Source: Daucus carota subsp. sativus (lineage: Eukaryota > Streptophyta > Magnoliopsida > Apiales > Apiaceae). Taken from it: a stretch of DNA of 64,000 nucleotides. The notes under the pieces were generated by a model, which saw only the letters and a program-made list of their open reading frames with translations, did not search any database and had not been told where the DNA came from. The stretch covers positions 49,995,214-50,059,213 of the forward strand of contig NC_030381.2 of NCBI RefSeq assembly GCF_001625215.2. The letters are read 5' to 3'. The first letter of the stretch is position 1, and the number at the start of each line of letters is the position of its first letter. Both the position numbers and the translations under genes were made by a program. Below, in pieces: positions 48,401-60,019 of this stretch.

Positions 48401-51400
48401 AGGAAATTGTTAATTGTGAAGACTTGAATGGAGATGCTAAGAACTCTTGTAAAAAGAGTTGCCCAGGAGCTATTTGGGATGTCTTCAGGCGACGAGATGT
48501 TTCAAAGCTGCTTGAGTTTATTAAAGTCCATTGGAAGGAATTTGGAAGACCAGATGAGTTGACAAATGATTCTGTATGTTTCATCCTCTTGTAATTGTAT
48601 TACGTCATAATAATCAACCTTATGACATCAGTTTCATTAACATTGTTATGTAATTTTCTTGTTTAGGTTCCCCGGCCACTTTACGATGGAGTGATATACT
48701 TGAATAGTTATCATAAAAGAAAGTTGAAGGAAGAACTAGGTGCGTATACACTTTCGTTGAGTTCTGGAGGATGCAGGACCTTGGTATAAGGGACTGTCCT
48801 AGAATTTTTAAACTACAGAGGCTATAAATAATTAAATATTCTGAAAGAGCTGATATATTTACCAACTTCAGTATTTGTATATAACCAAACTTAATATACT
48901 TGGTTAGAAGTTCCATCACTTCTGTGTTCTTTGAATGTTATAATTTATACTTCTTAAACTCAAGTGTGTGTTACTGATACTGAATACAGTGCTTTGTTTA
49001 GTCCCGAGAATATTCAAAGTTGAGGCCATTAGCTGTTTTATAGTATTGAAGGTCATAATTACATAACACTATTATGCATATAAGTAGGAAGAATCATAAT
49101 TCAGAAATTTAAATGCTAGTAGAAGCCCTTGAGGGTTTGTTCGTGTCAACTTCTGCATTTTAGAGACTTAGTGTTCTGAGTTGGTTGAACAAAAGTAGAT
49201 CAAAGACATTCTCCGAAATATTTCACCCGACACAAGATGAAAAAGGTGTTCTTGCAAGTAGTGGATGTGCATTATCTGTATACACCAGTGGATGTGCACT
49301 ATCTGTATAAACCTAGATACCAAAATTTTAGGAGGCATCACTGCCTTCCTATTGCTCCCTTGTTTATGCCAACATCAACTCTTTTATCAACATAACTATC
49401 CAGATATCTACACAAGCTGTTCAGGAAAAAAAGTGACTCTGACTAAGGTCATTTTGAGTTGACATCAAACTGTATAAATTCGTCTACTCTAGGATAACAA
49501 ATGCAAAATCATTTTGTATGCTGCTATTCCTAGAATCTAGATACCTTTTGGTGATCTTCACCTAGAGAGTAACTATTGAAAGCCGCTATCCCAAGTGACA
49601 CATATCTGCCCCTTTGTTATTTTCCTATGTGATATATTGGAGGTTACATCTTTTATGTGATCCATTGACCTTGTCTAACCATTCCATGTTGCTAAATGAA
49701 CATTGGAGAATTTATGTCCGTATATCTATGTGAAGGCGAATAGAAACTGATTGCCTAATTTATTATTTTTTAATCCAGAATGTGCAGTTTATATACCTGT
49801 ATAGAAGTATCGTGCTTCAAAAATATGTATTCTCTCGCAACAATTTCATGAACTCCAAATAATAATTATTTTGCCCGTGTCAACAATTTATTGTCCAATT
49901 TACTAGAACTTTGTGTGTAACGCACCATCTTTCGGCCAAAGTATGATACCTGCTACATTCACAACTAAGACTATTATGTCAAATATTACTTTAGCTATGC
50001 TAATCTTTTAAACATTTTTTCTTTATCAGGAGTAGAGCCATGGTCATTCGAGCAGCATCTGGGGCAAGCTGTATTCCTCCCTGCTGGTTGTCCTTTTCAA
50101 GTGCGAAATCTTCAGGTGAGTCATCCACACAATGCAACCTTCTTTGATTTATAACTAATTTTAGAAAACAGAAGGAAATTGAAAAGTAATTTTTAATATT
50201 TGTGGCAAAGTTTCTGTTTCGTGCTACCCGCAATGGGACTTGAAAAATATTGTAGCACTTCTGCTCTACTGCATTTCTCTTCCACAGCCATAATTCAGAT
50301 TGGCAGATTTTTTTCCTTCTCAAAAAATCATCTTGATAGCAAATTATTATGTTTTATTAGAATAGTATTTTTATTAAATCGACTGCATCCAGTAGTAATA
50401 TTTTTGTGTTGATGCTTTCTGGCTGGGCATGTGACAAAATAATGCCTAGCTGGGAAGAAGCATCCTGGAGGCATCCCTGGCTTAAAGCCACGGAAAGGGT
50501 TTCTAATATATATACAGACACGCACATATATATTTTCTAAAATAGTCATACACTCGAGTCAAGCTAAAAGGTGCTTAACAATTATGCTTCTAAATATATG
50601 TAACCAAAGTTCTTTAAGCTACATGTAGCGTGTATCTAAACACTTTAAGGGGAGGAAAATGATTTCTGTCACCTATTTGTCATATTCTCTGTTTTGGTTT
50701 GATATTAGTATGTTTTTTTTTGTTGAGACATTTGCCAACCTTTAACCTTTTAGGCTTCAGGGGTCATTTGATAAATCTGAATGAAATTTTCTGAATGACA
50801 TTAATTTCTCAACGAATAGTGAAGGGTTGTTTGCTAAAGTTCAGTCATAATTTCTGAACAACTAAAACTTGCTAACTAATGTATATACTGGTTTTATGTT
50901 TATGCATTCAAAAACATGTATATTCTATTTAATATAAGAGACTAAGAACCGGGTAAAACAAAATTCACAACAAAATACTAATAATAACAACAATAATATA
51001 CAGCCAGTATATTGCTCTACACCTAATTATGATAAATAATTGATCATAATTATAAATTTATGATATACAAACATAAACTTGAAATTAATAATATAATTTA
51101 ATGTTAAAGAACAAAGAACTACTTTTTTTCATGTTAAAGAAGTACCAAAGTATATTTCAGATTTTATTTATACACAATTCTCAATGGTCAGCAACACTTT
51201 TATACCCGAGTCTTCCAGGGGTTTCTTGTCTCGTCCATAGACCAAAATTAGTAAACAGTCTTAATCTATTAATTTGGTTCATCCAGTTAAAATGGTTTGG
51301 TTCACTTCTCATCAAATGAACCCTCAGTTTTCATATCTACTCTCTGAGGAGCATAAAACAGTGAAACATCTGAATGAGACTAATGTGTTGTACTTTCTTC

Positions 51401-52067
51401 TCTGTCCATTTGCAGTCTACCGTTCAATTAGGCCTAGATTTTCTGTGGCCTGAAAGTCTTCAGGAGGCAACTAGACTGGCTGAAGACATCCGTGGTCTTC
51501 CTAATAATCACAATGTCAAGCAGCATATATTGGAGGTAAGCTTAACAGTAACCTTAATATTAGTATCTTTTCAAAAACGACCTCCACTGATCCCTTGCCC
51601 TCTCTTTCAGACACACACACATGTGTGTGTGTGTGTGTCTCCTCTGTGCCACGTTAAAGACCTTGTTCTTGTATAAGTAATGTTTTTGAGTTCTTTTGAG
51701 TTTTCAGGTGGGTAAGATCTCACTATATGCAGCTAGTTCAGCCATTAAGGAAGTACAAAAGTTGGTTCTTGATCCAAAGTAAGTAATAAAAGCTCTCTTT
51801 GTCTTTGTCTTTCTCTGTCTCTGTTGTTCTGATTGTGTTCATCTGGCCTATTCGTCAGCTAAGTTTACTCTAGGATGATGCTTATCGTCATTCTGCCATT
51901 GTAGGGTGTACTATTCATATGTTCAAGTTTTTCTTATTTTTGTGTTACTACATTCTTTATCTTGGCCCTCCAGGGTTGGTGCAGAGATTGGATTTGAGGA
52001 TCCTAACCTAACTGCACTGGTTTCAGAAAATCTGGATAAAGTTACTAAACGCAGACAAGTAGCTTGA
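42417..52067 (+). CDS. JMJ24: JMJ24-like WRC/RING/JmjC protein, JmjC metal site lost
   Basis: Exons: 42417-42746, about 42844-42950, 44605-44744, 44825-44924, 45029-45161, 45245-45299, 46112-46796, 46977-47306, 48151-48573, 48667-48739, 50030-50115, 51416-51535, 51708-51778, 51974-52067, about 914 residues. In order: a WRC domain (Cys23, Cys33, Cys44, His47); a RING-type zinc region (CHQC...CLRC...CDSC...CPAC...CKAC); a second Cys/His cluster (CCDLC, HCMNCSYDVC); and a KDM3-type JmjC fold. The Fe(II) motif HxD reads RYN (47286-47294) and the distal His is Phe (50095-50097), so demethylase activity is not expected. Arabidopsis JMJ24 likewise lacks these ligands and acts as a ubiquitin ligase on CMT3. 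Exon 2 is clearly coding (DFEQYEEN, RSYGTP) but does not join exon 1 in frame by any canonical splice, and about 30 residues present in relatives are absent. The rest is in phase. Confidence 0.85.
43294..44103. mobile_element. hAT-like (or MULE-like) non-autonomous element in JMJ24 intron 2, 810 bp
   Basis: GATGTCATC flanks it exactly (43285-43293 and 44104-44112). The ends CTAGGAAGC and, read inward, CTAGAAAGC are inverted. If the shared C belongs to the element, the duplication is 8 bp, as in hAT; if not, 9 bp, as in MULEs. Subterminal regions are strikingly GC-rich with repeated GCGGG and GGGGATACGG words at the left and their complements (GTATCCCC, CGCACCCCC) at the right, around an AT-rich core. 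Non-coding. Confidence 0.85.
47620..48045. mobile_element. Possible MITE in JMJ24 intron 8
   Basis: GTACACATAAACCCTTTGGG then CATGCCCTTAATG at the left face GTAAGGGCAGAG, TTGAGGGTTATTGTGTAC and GACCCC at the right. The inverted words suggest a non-autonomous element of roughly 400 bp; no target duplication was identified. Confidence 0.4.
50758..51325. mobile_element. Possible MITE in JMJ24 intron 11, 568 bp
   Basis: Left CAGGGGTCATTTGATAAATC; right, read inward, TGAGGGTTCATTTGATGAGA. The CAGGG/GAGGG start and the shared TCATTTGAT fit a hAT-like inverted end. I could not find a convincing target duplication. Confidence 0.5.
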
Positions 52068-53640
52068 GTTTGACCATGAAAGATACTTTATGTATTTTAG
52101 AAATTCTTTCAAACCATGGTTCTCAGAAAATGTTTGCAAAGTTGCATTAAAATCGAACAAAGCCATTTCTTCTCAGCTCTGCTCTGGAACTGCTTGAACG
52201 TCACCACTTGCACCAAACGTGGGCAGAAGAGTGACATCCATCCCCATCAAGCAATGAGCAACTGTGAATACGTCTATATGTATATCTTTACTTAAAAACT
52301 GTATGTGTTCTGTACTGCCATCTTCTCCTGGCCCAGCGGTGGTTGTATACTAGTTTAATACAGGCCAATACTGACTTTGCCCAGTGAATTAAAAAAACAT
52401 GAAAAGATTATTTGTGCAGTACTTGGGCAACAATATGTGTTTGATGGAACAATGCTCAGGAGGCTATGAATCTCAAATCTGTTATTTTTGTTTGGTTGAG
52501 TTGAATTTGGTTGGGGTGAAAGAATTTGAAGGGAATTGAATGAAATTTGAACAATAACATTATTTATAAGTTTCATTGTTTTATCAATTTGTTCTTAAGT
52601 ATCAGCATAACAATATTTCACTTGTGCAATTTTGTTTCAAAACTTCCTTCCTGCATATATTATTTTCATTTATTTTAATTATTCTGTTCCATTCTCCCAA
52701 CCAATTATTAGTAATTTTCCCCTATAACAGCTTGTATATATACATGATAATAGATCCAATCACATATCTAGTAATATAATTTTTAAAATACTAAATTTCC
52801 TGAAAAAAATTTGAAAATGTTTTCAAATACTTATGTGAGATAAATATAACTGGAACATTTGTAATAGTAATAATGGACCCCGTTGTATTTTTATTTGTTC
52901 AGAAATTAAAAATAGTCACTTGTCTGTCATGTCATTTGAGACAAAAATTCGTCACGTTATTTGAAATAAAAATTATCTAAAATTTTGAACAGAAAACTTT
53001 TAATATGTAAAATATACTTTTAAGATATTTTCAGAAAACGTATTATCATCTGCAATTGTTTTCTCAACCCAGCATAAGATGGTCAATTCGAAACATAAAA
53101 ATGAATAAAACGAGGTACAAAACGCACCTGAAGAGCAATAGCTGAAAGGAATGTTTGCCAAAGCATACTCCTGAAAATGACAAATTAAAAAACTCCAAAA
53201 TATTTCAAATTACAGTACGGACAAAAAATAGACACATTACCAAAAACACCCCTCAACTCACCAAAGCCCCGACAAAATAGCGAGGGCAAAACCGTCAAAA
53301 ACGAAAAGCAGAGGGGCAAAACCGCTACACCACTTTACAAACAGAATGACAAAGATATAGGAATAGGAAGATAAAGATTAACAATACATACACATAGACA
53401 CACACCCTCAATTTCATGGAGAAAAAAAATTATGAAATATAATAAATAAATAAATATATTTACACACCAATCGTCTATTTTTGTTGTTTTAATTAGCGGT
53501 TTATTTCAACTCCTTTTCTCACGCTTACTTGTTCTTCGAGCGTTCAATTTTAATTACAAAGCGATTATCCTCGCCGGAATTTCGTGTATATATTTTGTGT
53601 GTATTTTCCGGCAAGAGGGAGGGGCATTTGCTATAATACG
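52068..53640. other. 3' region of JMJ24-like gene and promoter of the next gene
   Basis: The first 300 bases are probably 3' untranslated. The rest is AT-rich without a protein-like frame. 53200-53420 has AC-rich sequence (CACATAGACACACACCC) and 53500-53690 becomes GC-richer, as expected for a leader. Confidence 0.4.
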
Positions 53641-53699
53641 CCGGGGTGCGCAGATAAGAATTGGGGGAAACAATCGCGGGCGTACACGTGGATGGTAAG

Positions 53700-56600
53700 A
53701 TGAGGGAGGGGAAGATAGCGGTGGGGCCCAGGTTGAAGTGGGGTACATGGGAGGAGCTTGTATTGGGAAGCGCGGTTTTGAGGCACGGGAATAAGGATTG
53801 GAATGTGATTGCTTCGGAGCTCCGGGTCCGAACCGTTTACCCGTTTAGCTTCACCCCTGAGGTCAGGCCACTATATCATTATTTTACTCATATACATTTT
53901 ATTTTAATTGTGTTAGTTTTTAGTTTCTGTTTGTGTTGGTAAGTTTAATGATGAAAATATTAGTGTAAATATGTTGTAAAATTAAAAATAAGGAGCTAGA
54001 GGAGCTCGTGAAATTAAGGAAGTAGAGTAATTGATGAAGTTGTAAAAGTGTGTTGTTACTTAGTAGTTAGTAGAAGTGAGTATAAAGTTATAATTGAAGT
54101 AATGATTGGTTTGTAGTTTAAAGTAATATAGATTTTAAAGTTATTTTCACAAGCAAAAGTCTTTTTTCCACTTGTAAGAACATGTCTAATGACATTGCAA
54201 AATACATATAGTTATTGCTATATTATGAAATCCACAAAGTGATTTTCGATATGAAATGTAAACTCGTAAATTTGGCATTAAATGACGCTAGAGAGATCTG
54301 ATTTTACTTATTCTCTTTGTTTTGAAATAAAGGTCGTTTGATTTTTGAGTAAACTTCATGGCCAAAGTTTACACCGATTTTTAAAAAGTTGGCCAGAGTT
54401 CCAAATTTTAAGAAAGATGGCCAAATTTTGACTACACTTTTTAAAAGTGTGGCTCCCGTTGAATGTCACTAACGAAGTAACGGACAGAAGGGTAAAAATG
54501 AGTTCCAAAATTTCAGAAAAGTGGCCAAACTTTGGCCCGATTTTCAAAATTGTGGCTCCCGTTAGGCTCCTGTTAGTGACGGGAGCCACACTTTTGAAAA
54601 ACGGAACCAAAGTTTGGTCATCTTTTTGAGAATTTAGAATTCTGGCCAACTTTTTGAAAATCAGTGTAAACTTTGGCCACAACTTTGAAGTTTACTCTTG
54701 ATTTTTTGACACGCACTTCTGAGTTCTTTGACCGTATAGTTAAAATCATTATTTTTAAAACTCTCTTTTTCCGAATAAAAACATATGCTTAATATTATAA
54801 TTCAAAAAATAAAAGTTTTAAAATAATGAGTTTAGTTATGCGGTCAAGACTTAAAAATGTGTGCCAAAAAAGTCAAGTGACCTATATTTCAAAACGGAGG
54901 GAATATATTTTAACCACCTAACTTTTTAATGTACAATTATATTTGTTATCATTATTTTAATTATTGATTTCACTCCATTTTTCCATCTTCCCGCTTGCAT
55001 GTATATTTAAAACAACCTTGCATGTATATATAGAATAAACCATATCATCTTTGCTGTTTTGCATAAGCAAGTCCGACATTGTCCTTAAATGATGTCTTCA
55101 GCATAAATTTAGGGCATTTGGAACAAATGAGGTCTCCAAAAATGTCCCTCTGATTTATTCAAATATATTATTATAATAATAAGGCAAAATTATAAAGGCA
55201 TGTTGTTATAGTTGATATATTAACATAATGTCCTAAATCACTAGGAAGCTATATTTATAATAAATATAAGGCACCTATTAGGACACTATTGGAATTGCTC
55301 TTAGTATTTCATTTGAAGTGGTGTTCATTTAATTTTGTGTTATTGGACATGCTCTAAGTTAGTAATGTTATTAATTATTCATACAAGATGGTTGTAGAAA
55401 TTGGGAATCGGAAGTAATCGGTTGACAATACCGATTTAGGATTCATCGGATATTTTTTTTGAAAAATCGTGGATATTTAGTCAAATCGGAATGCAATCGG
55501 TATAATATTTTTTTTAAGTAATCAGGGATTAATCGGGGATTTTTAGAACAATTTTCATAAGTTACATAATATAGGTATCGGTTCAAATGAAAAACCTTTA
55601 TAGCATGAAAACTTGGAGAATTGCTTGTATAAAACTAAAGAAAATTGAAATCTGCAAGGAAAGTGACGTAAAATGTTTTCTTTAAATTACAATAAAATAA
55701 GAAATGCTAGACGTTACTTATAAAAGAATATAGTGATGTTTATCAAGCCAATGCACCAATTTTGAATAAGTAACCTTTGTCTACTTCCCTGCTTCAACTT
55801 ATAAATGACATTCACATTGTGAACTGTACATAAACGGATTGAACATTACTTTTCAAGTAATAAGTTACTTGTACACACCTATATATGCTTTGTCATATTC
55901 TGCAGTATACAGTACAAATCAGCTAGGTAGCTACAATACAAATGACACACTTCAAATAGCCGGGATCAGGAGCATTACATTGTATTTTGAACAAATCATA
56001 TATTAACACATCTATTTTCTACATAGTAGTTGCATTATAGAAATATTGAACAGATCCAAGATTATATATATATCATTCATCTAAATTTTGATTTTACTGC
56101 AAATTTAGATCGAGTTTGAATGGTAAGTTTTCATAGAGAAAATGTAGGCAAGACTGTCGTCTTAGTACACCATGCGTCCATGCTGCCTGTGTTTTGAATC
56201 AGATCAGTCAGTGATTGTAATATTAGTTTGTACATTATACAGAACCAGTTCAAAGGCTTACTGTTTATATTTGTCTTCTAGTCTACTATGCCTTGCATTC
56301 TTTTTATCTACTCTTGCTCCTAAGATCAGGGAGTGAGATTAAGAGAGTAAGATTTGCGTACATGTTACTCTACCATGACACTACCCTAGACTTCATAGTA
56401 TGTTTGGTTAGTTCAGTTCAGCCATTATTAATGATAAAGTGTAAAGTACTAGTTTGTTTTAGCAAAAGAATGTGAAATTCTCACAAATCCCGGACAAATG
56501 TATTTGATCATCTGTTGACATTGGTGACAATAGTTATGTGGATGTTACAAACATATTTTTTTAGTTAAATTCTTCATTCTTTTAAGAAAAATTCCGGTGT

Positions 56601-59600
56601 TCCCTTAAAGTAAATGCCTTTCAGTTGAGATAATCAAATTACTGATAGATTTGCTGAATGCCATGGAAAATAATGTATTTTTATGTTTCAGAACAGTATA
56701 ATTAGTCAATGTCTTGGGCTTGCTCTCATGCCTAAGCTGCTAGGCTCCGTTGTGCATTTTCCTCAATGCATTTCCACCAGTGGCACAAATAATTTGTGCC
56801 TGGCTATATTCATTCCATGAACGAAAATGTTTTCTTTTATTTGGTTTTTATTTTCGCCCCATATCTTGTGGAACTTTCTTGCAAAACATATTTCCTGCTT
56901 ATACTTGATAGAAATAAACCGCCTGAGTATTTTGTACTCACAGTGTGGTGAAAATAGTTAAATTTCCACTCCAAATTGGTTCCATAAAAGATGTATAGTT
57001 GAGGTTAAGATCAGACTATCCTTGTACTAAGTTTCAGCTGATTCATTTAAACCGTGGTCACCATTGTTTATTTGTCACTTGTCGCCTGTTGGCGGATGAA
57101 TAAGAAACTAATGGTTCGTTTGGTTAGGAGGAATGGAAGGAAAGATTATAAACAAAATTAGAGGTAGAAGAGGCGGAGGGAAGAAGGAAGTCTGGAAAAT
57201 TGAAGAGTTCAAATTTTCAGTGATGAGATTTGTAATGAGAAAAGAGGGGAAAGAAACGGAGAAGTTATTCCCAAGCTTGTAGGTTTGAGCTCCAATTTAA
57301 AATTTAAAAATGGAATGGAGAAAGGAGTGAAAGGGAAACCTTTTTATTTAAAGTTGGAAATTCTATTCTATTGTATATCAAATAATTCTTCCTAACTAAA
57401 AGGGTTATAATTGTATGTTATACACTTTATTCACTGTTTCTTATTATTTATTAACTATTATTAGGTTAGGGCATAATATGTTCTTCTTGGTACTTTTGTC
57501 ATTTTCAGTGTGATCTAACAGTAAATAAGTTTCAGGCTTGTAAAGCAAAGTATAAGGACTTGCGAAGGCGTTACTCTGGCTGCAAGTAAGTATGACTGTT
57601 TCTTTTATAAGTCTATAATTCAATTTGTTGTCCCATTTAATTCTTGAAAATTCTAAAAGATTTTTTGGTGTGCTGTTAGGTGTTTCCTAGTAAAGCATTA
57701 GGTGTCTGTTTACTTTAGTTCGTTGGATGGTGCTGGTGTGTCCTACTACCATTAGATGTAATGTCCGGACCTTGCAAATAATGTATAGTTTAAACAAAAC
57801 TTAGGGATGTTATAACCTGATTGCACTTGTATTTGAGGGGTCAATAGTATTAAAATGGTAGATACGTTGTTGATAGTTTCCCCCCCTTCCGTACGGTATA
57901 TAATGCAATCTTAAAGAGCATTTCCCTGGTAATCCCGAGAAGTAATCTACCTACAATTGAAACCCAGAAGAGTATAGTCTTCACCATTGTTGTTTATATG
58001 CAGTATCTAATGAGTATTTCCTTGCTAACCCTGAGAAGTTATTTTTCTACCATTGGTAACCCAGCAGAGTATAGGTTTTGCCATTGTTGTTCACATTAAT
58101 ACAGTGTATCTAGTGAACCAGATTTTGTCTATCACTATTGAGGAATCAACTTTCCCCGAGTTATGTTTTCTCATGTTTCTTATTGTCTATAGGGCTTGGT
58201 TTGAAGAACTAAGGAGATGCCGGATGAAAGAGCTGAAGCTAGAATTGAAGAAAACTGCAGAATCGATCGGGTAAGATTTCTCCCCCTTTTTCTTTGTCTT
58301 GGTGTTGATCGAGAAGGCTATTTGTTACCTATTCATATTCCTTGCCTTCTTATCATGTATGAAAGTAGTTTTCTTTCTTTGAAATTTAACTTTACATTTA
58401 TTTCTTTTTTTCTTTATCTTAAGAAGTTATCTTAAACTTTTTCATTTAAACTAGAAATGAAGTATTATTTTCTGTTCAGATCTCTTGAGGCGAAGCTAAA
58501 GAGGCTTAAGACTTCGAAAAAAGAGGACTGTGAGGTTGATTATGATACCAGCCGGACAGAATCTCCTGAACCTGTACCAAAGACCGAGCTCATTGACTAT
58601 TCTGCTAAAGAAACTTCCAAGGACAGTTTATCTGCTGGAAGTTACACTCAGGATTTCAGGTCAAGCTTTTCCCCTGATTGTCGAATTACAGAACTAGAAT
58701 CAACTCCAGAGATGGAAACAAGGCCAAAGAGATTGGAGTCCGATGAGCATGAGACACTTATGAGCATAAAGATAGAAGGGCTAATGAATGAAAAAGTAAG
58801 TACTGTAAGAAAGAGGAGAGGTAAAAGAAAGAGGAAAGATTGCAATATGGAAATCAGAGAAGGCAGCATTGCAGAAAGTGAACATTTTCACCAAGCTAAC
58901 GTTCAAACTATTTCATCTTGGAAGGAAACCTCGACCAGTGGCTGTGGTCAAATAGTCAAATCTTCCTCTGTAGATGGTCACAATAAAGACTTATTTAGGG
59001 GGACAAGTGGCGGCTTGATGGGGTTTTTTAGTGTTGTTGCAGAGAGCAAGCATGCACTGGTCTTTAAGCGAAGACTTGATGGCCAGGTAGGGATACTTTT
59101 TAGGTATTCGTTTTACTTTTAGCGTCTATCTCATATTACTACCAAATATTGATTGAATAGGGTATATCGAGATGTGTTTACAATGTGGATACTGAACTGT
59201 CATCTTCAACCTCGTCAAAAAAGAAGAAACTGAGATTTTAGTTGTAGTTGGTTATTTGTAGGCTTATGTGATTTATGTTGATTCTTACAGAAGAGGGCAA
59301 GGTACAAGAGAATAATACGACAGCACATGGATCTCGATACAATTAAGTCGAGAATTGATAGTGGCACCATCAAATCAATTAAAGAACTCTTCAGGGACTT
59401 ACTTCTGCTAGCCAATAATGCGCTGATCTTTTACTCGAAAAGAACACGTGAATACAAGTCGGCCTTTTCCCTCAGAGAACTTCTCATGAAAGAAATAAGA
59501 CAACAGTGCAGGGATTCCCTCAATATCTCCTCGTCCATTGTACATTTCTCACCAATGTGCAGTACTCCTGTAAGACCAAGAAGTTTTCGCCCCCGACCAG

Positions 59601-60019
59601 AGAAATCAAAGTTTTCTGCCAAGCCAACTGAAACTGCAGGTGGTGTTGCTGGAACTCTGCTCGGTAATAAAAGGGTAGGCGATGCGAGTCCTAGTACTCC
59701 ATCACTCGCATTGCAGTCATCTGTGATGGCAAGAAAAAGCCCTGGAGCTCCACAGGGGTACCTGAAACTGCGACATGCTGATACCAGCTCTACTCCTTTA
59801 GGGTCCCTGACGATGGCGAAGAAACATGTAGGAATATCTGTTGGCTCCAAAAAACCAAACAATGCTGATTCTAATCTTCCAAAGCAGTCAATGCCGGTGG
59901 CTAAGAAAGGTGTCAGTCCTCAGGGAAAGATAGTGCGGCCAAACTCCAATAACCATCGATCTAAAACTGTCGCAATGAAGGAAAGAAAACGAGCTGGACA
60001 GAAGATTACTGGTTTGTAG
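53700..60019 (+). CDS. SANT/Myb-like and bromodomain nuclear protein (At2g42150-like), five exons
   Basis: Exons: 53700-53861, 57536-57585, 58193-58270, 58480-59086, 59291-60019. All junctions are GT-AG and in phase, giving 541 residues. Start chosen at the first ATG (MREGKIAVGPRLKWGTWEEL); upstream frames lack an ATG. Residues 10-70 form a degenerate SANT/Myb repeat (WGTWEELVLGSAVLRHG, DWNVIASELR). A basic coiled coil follows (FEELRRCRMKELKLELKK), then an acidic, low-complexity region with a nuclear-signal-like RKRRGKRKRK. The bromodomain spans exons 4-5 (VVAESKHALVFKRRL, HMDLDTIKSRIDSGTI, ELFRDLLLLANNALIFYS). The tail is Ser/Pro/Lys-rich. The residue aligned with the acetyl-lysine-binding Asn appears to be Tyr (IFYS where YNP is usual), so binding may be weak or altered. 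The family probably acts in chromatin; its exact role is not established. Intron 1 is 3.7 kb. Confidence 0.88.
54311..54903. mobile_element. Stowaway-like MITE in intron 1 of the bromodomain gene, split by a second element
   Basis: Left TTCTCTTTGTTTTGAAATAA and right, read inward, TTCCCTCCGTTTTGAAATAT, with TA outside (54309-54310, 54904-54905). The left arm is interrupted after GTTTGATTTTT and resumes at 54698, so without the insert it is about 230 bp, normal for this family. Confidence 0.75.
54347..54697. mobile_element. MULE-like MITE, 351 bp, nested in the Stowaway element
   Basis: Left GAGTAAACTTCATGGCCAAA and right, read inward, GAGTAAACTTCAAAGTTGTG, both then reaching GGCCAAAGTTTACAC. 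A 9-bp target duplication, TTGATTTTT, flanks it (54338-54346, 54698-54706), which fits Mutator-like elements. The core repeats GTGGCTCCCGTT and its complement, so it can fold into a long hairpin. Confidence 0.85.

Noticed and set aside
51612..51640. ACACACAC/TGTGTGTG palindrome in a JMJ24 intron as a regulatory hairpin
   Set aside because: Simple dinucleotide repeats of both phases next to each other explain it.
54356..54682. 108-codon minus-strand frame and its plus-strand partner at 54447-54629
   Set aside because: Entirely inside the nested MULE-like MITE; the frames arise from its inverted repeats.
59431..59862. 143-codon minus-strand frame
   Set aside because: Antisense to the bromodomain exon 5, a composition shadow.
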